From contig NZ_QAYL01000005.1 in assembly GCF_003408705.1 (NCBI RefSeq), forward strand, positions 1 to 49,889: 49,889 bases of DNA, read 5' to 3'. The stretch comes from Mycobacterium uberis (GTDB lineage: Bacteria > Actinomycetota > Actinomycetes > Mycobacteriales > Mycobacteriaceae). The notes beneath the pieces were generated by a model that saw only the letters and a list, made by a program, of their open reading frames with translations, did not search any database and had not been told where the DNA came from. Positions 1 through 8,165 of the stretch are shown here, one piece after another. The translations under genes were made by a program, and so were the position numbers. Within the stretch, counting starts at the first letter, position 1. Each line of letters begins with the position of its first letter.

Positions 1-96
1 GGCGGAGGCGGGGGATACCCACCACCAGACGGCGGAGGCGGGGGATACCCACCACCAGACGGCGGAGGCGGGGGATACCCACCACCAGACGGCGGA
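1..96. repeat. Three perfect 30-bp tandem repeats inside pra, plus a 6-bp partial copy
   Basis: Units at 1-30, 31-60 and 61-90 are identical base for base, and 91-96 repeats the first six bases of the unit. Each unit encodes ten residues (SGGGYPPPPP) in the pra frame, so copy-number change would not shift the frame. The array reaches the edge and may continue outside. Perfect identity suggests recent expansion or homogenisation. Confidence 0.95.
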
Positions 97-209
97 TAGG
101 CAGCACCTAGCTCAGACGGAGCAGACGAAGGCTCGTGCCCACTGGATGACCCAGGCGGGGGCGGAGCAGGTGGCGGATTAGACCCGCTAGGCGGCGGTTG
201 ATCGGTCAT
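1..209 (-). CDS. pra: Proline-rich antigen Pra, N-terminal part (runs off the left edge)
   Basis: Reading leftward from ATG at 209-207, an uninterrupted frame encodes a protein beginning MTDQPPPSGSN that is extremely rich in Pro, Gly and Ser. It then runs into tandem SGGGYPPPPP decapeptides at the window edge. A GGAAGGG-type ribosome binding site lies just upstream. Pra is the proline-rich antigen of M. leprae (Rv1078 in M. tuberculosis), known to have a Pro-rich N-terminus followed by an RDD-type membrane domain; the membrane part is outside this window. The neighbours cbs and lipU on the same strand match the Rv1076-Rv1078 order, which supports the assignment. The number of decapeptide repeats cannot be given because the gene is cut. 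Confidence 0.85.
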   Translation of the reverse strand, partial: MTDQPPPSGSNPPPAPPPPGSSSGHEPSSAPSELGAAYPPSGGGYPPPPPSGGGYPPPPPSGGGYPPPP

Positions 210-360
210 GGCACCCTTCCTACTGCGGAGGAGCGGAACTAGGCCGCATTACCCTACCTGAGAATGACTTCATATAGCGAGTGAGCGAGGACTTCGGCGC
301 ACCAGGTCGTCATCAACAATTTGTTCGCAGCCGAACTAATTTGCGGCTCAATCGCCCCAG

Positions 361-1755
361 CTAACGTCGCGGCGCGCCCTCTGAGAGGAAACCCAATAAG
401 TCGTATCGAGTAATGACCCCGACCGGTTTGCCCTTCTCCACCACCATCAACGCGTCGGAGTCGCGCAACACCTTGCCAGCCATACTGACCAACTCACCGG
501 CGCCGATTAGCCGCAGCGGCGGGCTCATGTGCTCGGAGACCGCGTCAGCCAAGCTAGCACGACCTTCGAACACGGCCGAAAGTAGTTCCCGTTCGGAGAC
601 ACTACCGACAACCTCGCCCGCCATCACTGGCGGCTCGGCGCCGACAACCGGTATCTGGGAGACTGCGTACTCCCGCAGAATGCCAATGGCGTCGCGCACT
701 GTCTCCGATGGATGGGTGTGCACCAAGTCGGGCAGTGCGCCCGATTTCCGGCGCAACACATCACCCACCGTGGGCTGCTCGGTCGACCCGTCCAGGCGGC
801 TACGCAGGAACCCATACGACGACATCCAGGCGTCGTTGAAAATCTTCGACATGTACCCTCGGCCGCCGTCCGGCAGCAAGACCACGATCAGTGCGTCCGG
901 CCTAGCTTCCTCGGCCACCTGCAGGGCGGCCACAACCGCCATGCCGCACGACCCGCCGACCAGCATCGCTTCTTCACGGGCCAACCGCCTGGTCATATTG
1001 AACGAGTCGGAGTCAGACACCGCGATGACCTGATCGGGCACCGTTGGGTCATACGCCGCCGGCCAGAAGTCCTCGCCGACCCCCTCAACCAGGTATGGCC
1101 GACCGATGCCACCCGAATACACCGACCCTTCCGGGTCGGCACCGATAATACGTACCGATCCGCCGGACACCTCCTTGAGGTAGCGGCCTGCGCCAGTGAT
1201 TGTCCCGCCAGTACCGATGCCGGCGACGAAATGGGTTACCTTACCGTCGGTGTCGACCCAAATCTCCGGGCCGGTAGTCTCGTAGTGGCTAACCGGTCCT
1301 GCCGGGTTAGCGTACTGGTCTGGCTTCCAGGCACCGTCAATTTCTGCGACCAACCGATCGGAAACACTGTAGTAACTGTCCGGGTCGTCGGGCGGAACGG
1401 CCGTCGGACACACAATTACCTCGGCGCCGTATGCCAGCAGCACATTCCGCTTGTCCTCGCTGACTTTGTCGGGGCAGACGAACACACACTTATACCCGCG
1501 ATGCTGGGCGACCAAAGCGAGGCCAACACCGGTATTGCCCGACGTAGGTTCAATGATGGTGCCACCCGGCTTCAGTTGACCGCTGGCCTCTGCCGCATCA
1601 ATCATTTTGGCCGCAATCCGGTCCTTGGAACTGCCCCCGGGGTTGAGGTATTCGACTTTTGCCGCCACGGTCCCGGCGCCAGCCGGGACGACGGAGTTCA
1701 GGCGGACCAGTGGCGTGCCGCCGATGAGGTCACTGATGTGCTGCGCAATCCGCAT
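361..1755 (-). CDS. cbs: Cystathionine beta-synthase (PLP enzyme with C-terminal CBS domains)
   Basis: 464 residues. Residues 1-320 form a fold-type II PLP enzyme: the PLP lysine sits in GGSSKDRIA (K44), the substrate loop is PTSGNTG near residue 70, and the PLP-phosphate loop is GIGTGGT near residue 180. Residues ~335-460 hold a CBS-domain pair (HTHPSETVRDAIGIL and later MVVEKGKPVGVITRYD). The family condenses serine with homocysteine to cystathionine in the cytosol. Length and architecture match Rv1077 (Cbs, also called CysM2). It lies between pra and lipU on the same strand, about 70 bp from lipU, so co-transcription is plausible. The CBS pair could bind an adenosyl ligand, but that is family knowledge only. 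Confidence 0.93.
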   Translation of the reverse strand: MRIAQHISDLIGGTPLVRLNSVVPAGAGTVAAKVEYLNPGGSSKDRIAAKMIDAAEASGQLKPGGTIIEPTSGNTGVGLALVAQHRGYKCVFVCPDKVSEDKRNVLLAYGAEVIVCPTAVPPDDPDSYYSVSDRLVAEIDGAWKPDQYANPAGPVSHYETTGPEIWVDTDGKVTHFVAGIGTGGTITGAGRYLKEVSGGSVRIIGADPEGSVYSGGIGRPYLVEGVGEDFWPAAYDPTVPDQVIAVSDSDSFNMTRRLAREEAMLVGGSCGMAVVAALQVAEEARPDALIVVLLPDGGRGYMSKIFNDAWMSSYGFLRSRLDGSTEQPTVGDVLRRKSGALPDLVHTHPSETVRDAIGILREYAVSQIPVVGAEPPVMAGEVVGSVSERELLSAVFEGRASLADAVSEHMSPPLRLIGAGELVSMAGKVLRDSDALMVVEKGKPVGVITRYDLLGFLSEGAPRR

Positions 1756-1824
1756 GCGTTCATCGTCTCAGGCGAATCTTTGCCACCCACAACCGCTCGG
1801 GTGCTGGCGCGCCACCCCGATCCA

Positions 1825-2895
1825 CTAGCCGGTAGCCGCGCGGATGTACTCGCCAATCTGACGCAACGAACGGACCGCTTCTGGCACCAGCGGCGCGACC
1901 AACTGAAAGTCATGGACCTGACCGGGCCAAACCCGTACCTCGGCCGGCACACCAACCGCTGCCAGCCGGGTTGCGGCCAACTGCGCGTCGTGTAGTAATA
2001 CCTCAGATCCAGAAACGTGGATCAATGTCCGCGGCAGGCCAGGTTTGATGTGTTCCAACGGTTCATAGATCTCTTCTGGCTTGCCGTCGACTTTGCGCTG
2101 CGCGGCCGCACTAGCAACCAACGTGACAAGTGCATCGAATGTCCGTGCCGGGAACATTGCGTCGCTTTTAATGTTAGGATGCGCCTGTTTGCATTCCTTT
2201 GCTAGCTGTAGCAGTGGCGAGATGGTCACGAGCGCTGCCGGCTCCTCGCCTTCCTCCTGCAGCCGCTGTGCGAGAGCGAGCGCGAGATATCCACCGGCAG
2301 AATCCCCAGCCAGCACAATCTGGCTGGGATGATGTCGGCGCAACCGCAACCACCGGTAAGCGTCGTAGCAATCCTCGAGGGCCATCCCGATCGAGTGCTT
2401 AGGCAGCAACCGATAGTTGACCACAAGAACCGCCGAGTCAGCAAAGTTTGACAACATCTCGACGAGCTTGCTGTGCGAGTGTGCTCCACAGGTCAAGAAC
2501 GCACCACCGTGCAAGTAGACAATGACACGCCGACTGCTATCCACAGGTAGCACTCCAGGCGCGCGCACTAGCTGTGCTGACGCATTGGGCAAGCTCACCG
2601 TGGTGCGAATGGTCGCGGACCGAGGGAGTAGAATGCGGGACGCCACGTCGATGAGGCCCCACGGCCACGGCGCACTAGGAACGTAGCTGCCGACCGCCAA
2701 AACTGGCCGGATCGTCAGTCGCAACGCCAGCGCAACAACTCGCCCAGCAACGCTGGGCCCGGACTCGAGAACCTCAACAGGGGCACCGTCGAGGTTCTCG
2801 AATCCGCACGCTTCAATTCTACGTGCCTTGAAAAATACCTCGTGTGAGCAGATGACATCGCGGAGGGAGCCGGGTACCTTGCTGGGTGCGGTCAT
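1825..2895 (-). CDS. lipU: Esterase/lipase of the hormone-sensitive-lipase type (LipU)
   Basis: 356-residue alpha/beta hydrolase. The oxyanion-hole motif HGGA is at residues 129-132. The nucleophile elbow GDSAG places the catalytic Ser at 199. The likely acidic residue lies in HVSGSEVLLHD (E298 or D303), and His 328 in GQVHDFQ completes the triad. No signal peptide is evident. Position beside cbs and pra identifies it as the Rv1076 LipU orthologue. The family hydrolyses short-chain esters; the natural substrate is not evident. The N-terminal ~100 residues before the hydrolase core are long and the start may be further downstream. All catalytic motifs are intact although neighbouring lipid genes are dead. 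Confidence 0.88.
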   Translation of the reverse strand: MTAPSKVPGSLRDVICSHEVFFKARRIEACGFENLDGAPVEVLESGPSVAGRVVALALRLTIRPVLAVGSYVPSAPWPWGLIDVASRILLPRSATIRTTVSLPNASAQLVRAPGVLPVDSSRRVIVYLHGGAFLTCGAHSHSKLVEMLSNFADSAVLVVNYRLLPKHSIGMALEDCYDAYRWLRLRRHHPSQIVLAGDSAGGYLALALAQRLQEEGEEPAALVTISPLLQLAKECKQAHPNIKSDAMFPARTFDALVTLVASAAAQRKVDGKPEEIYEPLEHIKPGLPRTLIHVSGSEVLLHDAQLAATRLAAVGVPAEVRVWPGQVHDFQLVAPLVPEAVRSLRQIGEYIRAATG

Positions 2896-3125
2896 GTCGA
2901 CACTTCCTACGCCTTAATCTAGTTTAGATGACGAGGCGACTAAGCGTCTGGTTCAAACCGCTCCCCGGGGCGTTCAGCCAAGCCTCTCGAAAACTTAGCT
3001 TGCCAGCCGTTTCTGAGTAAAACGTTTGAAGAGTATGACTCGATACCACAATTGATCCACACCGTAATCGCGTTATCTCTCAGCTACTCACGCAAATGTC
3101 ATCATGGCCGCTTTAAACTAGTGGC

Positions 3126-3965
3126 GTGATCGTAAGGGTGCCGCGGTGGTCAATGATCGCTCTAGCCACAGCGGGTGCACTCGCCTCGACAGGCACGGCT
3201 TATCTGGGTGCACGCAATCTGCTGGTTGGCCAGGCGACATACGCACGCACCGTCATTCCTAAATCCTGGGATATCCCGCCACGCGCCGACGGCGTGTACG
3301 CTCCCGGTGGCGAGCCTGTGCAGCGGTGGCGGCGCGGCGTTCCCGTCAACCTACACCTGATGATTTTTGGCGACTCTACGGCGACCGGGTACGGTTGCGA
3401 TAGTGCCGAGGAAGTACCGGGCGTGCTCATCGCGCGCGGATTGGCAGAGCAGACCGGTAAGCACATCCGGCTAAGCACCAAAGCCATTGTCGGCGCCACT
3501 TCAAAAGGTGTGTGCAGCCAAGTCGATGCGATGTTTGTGGCTGGACCGCCGCCGGATGCGGCGGTGATGATGATCGGGGCCAACGACGTCACTTCGCTCA
3601 ATGGCATCAGCCAGTCAGCGCGACGACTGGGCGTGGCGGTGCACAGATTGCATGCCCGGGGCGCGGTGGTGGTCGTCGGGACCTGCCCGGATCTGGGGGT
3701 CATCTCGGCCATCCCGCAGCCACTGCGCTGGCTAGCAAGCACCCGTGGGCTACGGCTGGCCCGAGCCCAGACCACAGCCGTCCGAGCGGCCGGCGGTGTG
3801 CCAGTACCACTGGCACATCTGCTGGCGCCCCAATTCCGGGCCATGCCCGAAAAGATGTTTTCCGCCGACGGTTACCACCCCTCAGCCACGGCATATGCGT
3901 TAGCGGCTGACCAGCTGCTGCGGGTGCTGTGCGAGGCGTTACACGAAAAGACCTATCCCCGGTAA
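3126..3965 (+). CDS. GDSL/SGNH-type esterase, exported or membrane-anchored (Rv1075c-like)
   Basis: 279 residues starting with GTG. An N-terminal hydrophobic stretch (residues ~10-28, after VRVPRW) looks like a signal peptide or anchor. SGNH blocks are clear: block I FGDSTATGYG with Ser 84, block II Gly in IVGATSKG, block III GANDV with Asn 153, and block V DGYHP with Asp 248 and His 251. This matches Rv1075c, which is known as a GDSL-type esterase with a Ser-Asp-His triad. It is divergent from lipU with ~230 bp between starts, leaving room for two promoters. The substrate, perhaps cell-envelope esters, is inferred. Confidence 0.85.
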   Translation: MIVRVPRWSMIALATAGALASTGTAYLGARNLLVGQATYARTVIPKSWDIPPRADGVYAPGGEPVQRWRRGVPVNLHLMIFGDSTATGYGCDSAEEVPGVLIARGLAEQTGKHIRLSTKAIVGATSKGVCSQVDAMFVAGPPPDAAVMMIGANDVTSLNGISQSARRLGVAVHRLHARGAVVVVGTCPDLGVISAIPQPLRWLASTRGLRLARAQTTAVRAAGGVPVPLAHLLAPQFRAMPEKMFSADGYHPSATAYALAADQLLRVLCEALHEKTYPR

Positions 3966-4156
3966 GCACACGCAGCCCAGTGGCATGTCAAGGCTGTGGC
4001 GGTGCCCGGCCTGCCAGGGTTCGCCCGCAATCTTGCGGCCCGGGCCAGTTCAAACCATTGAGAGCAACAACTAAATTTAGAGCTACGTCATACGGCTTGT
4101 CTCGCCGGTGACTTACCACCTGTCGGTGTGCCTGCACCCCAATGGAGGAAATCGCC

Positions 4157-5185
4157 ATGCCGGCAACCGTCATCGTTGCCACCGCACACTCCCCGATCAG
4201 CTGTACCATGAAGAGACCGCTCGCCCGTATGCGACCCAATGGCCTGGCCGTTCAGATTGTGCACGCCACCCTCGGCAAGATGCCAGCGCTAAACCCGCAC
4301 CAAATCGACGACCTCATCTTGGGATGTGGCCTGCCAGGCAGTGAGTCCGAATTCAACAATCTACTATTTAGCCGAGGCCCAGCAACGCTCGGCCGCGGCA
4401 GCCGCAAACACCGACGAATGGCACGATTCCCACGCCGATGACAAGCTACTCGACGTCCACATCGCAACGGGCCAGACCTCTGAAAACGTCGCCATGCTCC
4501 CCGGCATCAGCCGCGAGGACCAAGGCCGCTGGGGGTGCGCAGCTAAAACCGAGCTTAAGAGGCAATCAAGAGTGGGTTCTTTGAGCGCGAAATATTACCC
4601 GATCGCCCTCCCTGACAGCAGCACGGCGAGCACCGATGACGGGCCATAATCGGATACCACTGACGAGAAGGTCGCCGAGCGCAAATCCGCGTTCCGGCCT
4701 AGCGGCACCGTGACCGCAGGAAATACCCACGCACTCAACGACAGTGCCGCTGCGTTAGTGATTACCAGCAACACGAAGGCCGAGGAACTGGGCCTGACTA
4801 CCGCTGGCGCGCATCGTGTCCATCAGAGCCAACAGACTCTTACCGGAGACATAGGCCTGAACCCATTCGAGGCGTTTAAGCAGGCTCTGCAACGAGCTGG
4901 CATATCGATGAGCGACATGAATTTGGCCGAGATCAACAAAGGCCTGTGCGGTATAGGTCCCAAGTTCAGCCCGCAAGCAGGGAATCGACAAAGACAAGCT
5001 GAACGTCTCGAGCGGAGCGATCACGCTAACCCACCCGTTTGTCATGACTAACAGATGTTAGGTTATCACGCTGCTGAACAACCTCACCACCTACGACAAG
5101 ACGCTGGATCTGTAAACCCCATGTGCTTTTAGCGGCAGGCAAGGCATGGCGATTGGTGATCGAGCGGCTCAGTCAAGGCCTCCTA
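4157..5185 (+). pseudogene. fadA3: Dead acetyl-CoA acyltransferase (thiolase, fadA3-like)
   Basis: Fragments in changing frames retain thiolase sequence in the correct order. The N-terminus is MPATVIVATAHSPISCTMKR, then ALNPHQIDDLILGCGLPG. A jump follows to HIATGQTSENVA and GISREDQGRWG, then STDDGP, TVTAGN, LNDSAAALVI, a DLAEINKG remnant of the VEIN motif, and finally HPF and a damaged CGGGQG region ending in QGMAI. The segment that should carry the active-site Cys loop (CSSS) after the first ~65 residues is missing, so the deletion alone would abolish catalysis. Several frameshifts and stops are also present. Position next to the SGNH esterase and opposite the BI-1-like gene matches Rv1074c (FadA3). 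Confidence 0.85.
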
Positions 5186-5193
5186 CAGCATGA

Positions 5194-5239
5194 TGCGACA
5201 AGAGCCAGCACACCTGACAGTGTGCTGGCTCTTGTCGCA
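5194..5239. terminator. Perfect 20-bp inverted repeat, likely bidirectional transcription terminator
   Basis: Arms 5194-5213 and 5220-5239 are exact reverse complements around a six-base loop (CTGACA). The element lies eight bases past the stop codon of the minus-strand BI-1-like gene and just after the remains of fadA3 on the plus strand, so it sits between converging genes. No U-run follows, which is usual for mycobacterial stem-only terminators. The stem is unusually long and perfect for a decaying neighbourhood. Confidence 0.75.
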
Positions 5240-5246
5240 TAGGGAG

Positions 5247-6095
5247 CTAATCGTTCTGAAGATAACTGAGCAGACGCAGGATCTCGACATACAGCCAGAC
5301 CAGCGTCACAGCCAATCCCAGAGCAATACCCCACGCCGCCTTCTCCGGCGCTCCTGCTCGAATCATCTGATCGGCCGCATCGAAGTCGATCAGGAAGCTG
5401 AATGCCGCGATGCCGATACAAACCAATGAAAAGATGAACGCCACAGGCCCACCGCTACGCAAACCGAGACCTGCTCCACCACCCACACCAAACATCGCCA
5501 GCACGAAATTGCCGAGTATTAAGGCCAACACACCAAACATCCCTGCGACCAACATTCGGGTGAACTTCGGGGTGACTCGGATGGCCCCGGTTTTATAGAC
5601 GACGAGCATGCCGAAAAACACCCCAAAGGTGCCCAGAACAGCCTCTCCGATCAATGCGCCAGCGCTGGCGGACGATACTTGGAAGTTGGCAAAAAGGAAC
5701 GACACAGCGCCAAGGAACAATCCCTCCAGTACAGCATAACTAAGCACGATTGCCGGGCTGTCTTGCTTACGCCCAAAAGTGGCAACCAGCACCAGCGCCA
5801 AGCCGCCAAAAGCGCCAACCAAGGTAAGCGGCGTGGCTAATGCAAGATTCAACGCCACCAGCAAGAAGGAAACGACGGCCGAGGCTATCAACACCGTCAG
5901 CGTCATGCCGGTTTTGGTAACGACGTCATCGATGGTTAGCGGCCGGGCAAGCTTGGCCTCCTGGTAGGGAACCGCGGGATAAGGATCGGCTTGATAGTAC
6001 CCCTGCCGCATCGGGGCCGCGCCAGTGCCGAACTGCGCGTATCCGCCCCTCTGCTTAGGGAGCGAACGAAATACCGGGTTGCTTGTCTCGCGCAC
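5247..6095 (-). CDS. BAX-inhibitor-1-like integral membrane protein (Rv1072-like)
   Basis: 282 residues from the GTG start chosen here. The N-terminal ~75 residues are soluble (ETSNPVFRSLPKQRGGY...). Seven hydrophobic helices follow, beginning with LTVLIASAVVSFLLVALNLA and ending in WGIALGLAVTLVWLYVEI. The last loop contains IDFDAADQMIRAGAP, typical of the Bax1-I/YccA-like family. The open frame extends 15 codons further upstream, but GTG at 6095 has a good GAGAGG ribosome binding site seven or eight bases before it and gives the start remembered for Rv1072. The molecular role of this family in mycobacteria is not established; ion or stress homeostasis is only suggested by relatives. Confidence 0.8.
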   Translation of the reverse strand: MRETSNPVFRSLPKQRGGYAQFGTGAAPMRQGYYQADPYPAVPYQEAKLARPLTIDDVVTKTGMTLTVLIASAVVSFLLVALNLALATPLTLVGAFGGLALVLVATFGRKQDSPAIVLSYAVLEGLFLGAVSFLFANFQVSSASAGALIGEAVLGTFGVFFGMLVVYKTGAIRVTPKFTRMLVAGMFGVLALILGNFVLAMFGVGGGAGLGLRSGGPVAFIFSLVCIGIAAFSFLIDFDAADQMIRAGAPEKAAWGIALGLAVTLVWLYVEILRLLSYLQND

Positions 6096-6342
6096 CGTCG
6101 GATCCTCTCTTGTGGCTGTGGCTTCGAGCCATACGAACACTTGCTTTAACGATCAACCGCACGCCCGAGTTCCCCATCGAGCTGCAGTTTTCTTCGATAT
6201 TGCCGGGCTCGTATGTTTGTTGTCGGGATAAACATAAACCTTACCCACGAATGCCATCGAACTAGTAACGATCTAGATTGCTGATCAATGCGCTGGGCGG
6301 AATTTTTCGGGCCAGATTCTCCAACGAGTGGGAGGCTAGAGC

Positions 6343-7395
6343 ATGGCTGGCGAATCAGATGAGGTCCTGGCCCGCGTTGAGGCTGGTGTTGGCATTATCA
6401 CGCTTAACCGTCTCAAGGCGATCAACTCGCTGAACCAGCAGATGGTGGACGCACTGATCACCACACTCACCCGTTGGCAAGACGACGACACGGTGCGCAC
6501 AGTGATGCTATTTGGAGCCGGGGAACGTGGACTGTGCGCCGGTGGCGATATCGTTGCAATCTATCACAGCGCCCGTAAGGACGGAGTCGAAGCACGACGG
6601 TTCTGGCGCAGCGAGTATCTGCTCAATGGCCAAATCGCCCGGTTCGCCAAGCCGTACGTGTCGTTGATGGACGGCATCGTGATGGGCGGTGGTGTCGGCA
6701 TCAGCGCACACGCAAACACTCGGGTGGTGACTGATACCACGCAAGTGGCAATGCCCGAGGTTGGTATCGGGTTCGTCCCAGACGTCGGCGGGACATACCT
6801 GTTGTCTCGCGCGCCCGGCGCACTGGGTCTACATGCCGCACTCACTGGAGCACCGTTTTCCGGGGCCGACGCCATCGCACTAGGCTTTGCCGACCACTAC
6901 GTACCGCACAGCGACCTCAACGCGTTCACACGAGCGGTCGTGGCCGACGGCATCAACAGCGCGCTAGCTGGCTTCGCTATCGAGCCTCCACCAAGTGACC
7001 TTGCTGCACAACGCGATTGGATCGACGAATGCTACGTGGGCGACACGGTCGAAGACATCGTCGCTGCGTTGCGTAGCCATGATGCGGAACCTGCTGAAGA
7101 CGCCGCCACCCTAATCACCAGCCGCTCACCCGTCGCGTTGTCGGTAACACTGCAAGCGGTACGTCGCGCCGCCAAATTGGAAACGCTAGAAGACGTTCTG
7201 ACCCAAGATTATCGGGTGTCATCGGCGTCACTACGGTCACACGATTTGGTGGAGGGCATCCGCGCGCAGCTGATCGACAAAGATCACAATCCGAAGTGGT
7301 CACCAACGACGCTGGCTGAAGTCACGACAGCCGACATCGATGCGTATTTCCAACCGATCGACGACGACTTAAATTTCAAGGAGGATCACACATGA
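6343..7395 (+). CDS. echA9: Enoyl-CoA hydratase/3-hydroxyisobutyryl-CoA hydrolase family protein (EchA9)
   Basis: 350-residue crotonase-fold protein. The oxyanion-hole regions are [11 protein letters not shown] and [15 protein letters not shown]. The segment [19 protein letters not shown] carries the conserved acidic residue. Length and the C-terminal extension resemble 3-hydroxyisobutyryl-CoA hydrolases more than classical hydratases, so the substrate may be a valine-derived or other 3-hydroxyacyl-CoA rather than an enoyl-CoA. A GGGAGG ribosome binding site precedes ATG. The stop overlaps the start of echA8 (ATGA), so the two are translationally coupled. The order matches Rv1071c-Rv1070c. 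The gene is undamaged, unlike fadA3 beside it. Confidence 0.87.
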   Translation: MAGESDEVLARVEAGVGIITLNRLKAINSLNQQMVDALITTLTRWQDDDTVRTVMLFGAGERGLCAGGDIVAIYHSARKDGVEARRFWRSEYLLNGQIARFAKPYVSLMDGIVMGGGVGISAHANTRVVTDTTQVAMPEVGIGFVPDVGGTYLLSRAPGALGLHAALTGAPFSGADAIALGFADHYVPHSDLNAFTRAVVADGINSALAGFAIEPPPSDLAAQRDWIDECYVGDTVEDIVAALRSHDAEPAEDAATLITSRSPVALSVTLQAVRRAAKLETLEDVLTQDYRVSSASLRSHDLVEGIRAQLIDKDHNPKWSPTTLAEVTTADIDAYFQPIDDDLNFKEDHT

Positions 7396-8165
7396 CTTAC
7401 GACACCATCCTCGTTGAGCGCGATCAGCGAGTTGGCGCCATCACACTGAACCGGCCACAAGCATTGAACGCGCTCAATAGCCAGATGATGAACGAAGTGA
7501 CTAGTGCAGCAACAGAATTAGACAACGATCCGAGCGTAGGGGCGATCCTCATTACTGGTTCCCTCAAGGTGTTCGCTGCCGGCGCCGACATCAAAGAGAT
7601 AACCAGTCTGACGTTCGCGGACGCATTCGACGCTGATTTCTTCGCCAACTGGGGCAAATTAGCAGCCGTGCGCACCCCGACTATCGCCGCGGTAGCCGGA
7701 TACGCACTCGGCGGTGGCTGCGAGCTGGCGATGATGTGCGATCTGTTGATCGCCGCCGACACAGCAAAATTCGGTCAGCCAGAAATCAAACTCGGCGTGC
7801 TGCCCGGTATGGGCGGCTCACAGCGCCTGACCCGAGCAATTGGCAAGGCCAAAGCAATGGACCTGATCCTCACCGGTCGCACCATCGATGCGACCGAAGC
7901 TGAACGCAGCGGCCTGGTCTCACGGGTGGTGCCGGCCTACGATTTGCTGACCGAGGCCAAGGCCGTCGCCACCACCATTTCACAGATGTCGCGGTCAGCG
8001 GCACGGATGGCCAAGGAAGCAGTCAATCGGTCCTTCGAGTCCACGCTGACTGAAGGACTACGCTACGAACGCCGGCTTTTCCATTCAACCTTCGCGACTT
8101 ACGACCAGTCCGAAGGAATGGCGGCATTCATCGAGAAACGCGCTCCCCAGTTCACCCACCGATGA
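7392..8165 (+). CDS. echA8: Enoyl-CoA hydratase EchA8
   Basis: 257 residues, the standard crotonase length. The sequence holds [12 protein letters not shown] (first oxyanion loop) and [11 protein letters not shown] (second loop). [16 protein letters not shown] contains the second of the two usual catalytic acidic residues. The family hydrates trans-2-enoyl-CoA to (S)-3-hydroxyacyl-CoA in beta-oxidation. It starts inside the echA9 stop codon, and its own TGA overlaps the ATG of the following dead gene (8162), so all three were once one coupled transcript. It is the Rv1070c orthologue by sequence and context. Confidence 0.93.
   Translation: MTYDTILVERDQRVGAITLNRPQALNALNSQMMNEVTSAATELDNDPSVGAILITGSLKVFAAGADIKEITSLTFADAFDADFFANWGKLAAVRTPTIAAVAGYALGGGCELAMMCDLLIAADTAKFGQPEIKLGVLPGMGGSQRLTRAIGKAKAMDLILTGRTIDATEAERSGLVSRVVPAYDLLTEAKAVATTISQMSRSAARMAKEAVNRSFESTLTEGLRYERRLFHSTFATYDQSEGMAAFIEKRAPQFTHR

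Noticed and set aside
1..90. Tandem 30-bp units considered as a CRISPR array
   Set aside because: Units are directly contiguous with no spacers and code in frame for a Gly-Tyr-Pro repeat of Pra.
712..1995. 427-codon plus-strand open frame opposite cbs and lipU
   Set aside because: It is the antisense shadow of two well-supported genes. It crosses the gap between them without any domain and is low in recognisable motifs.
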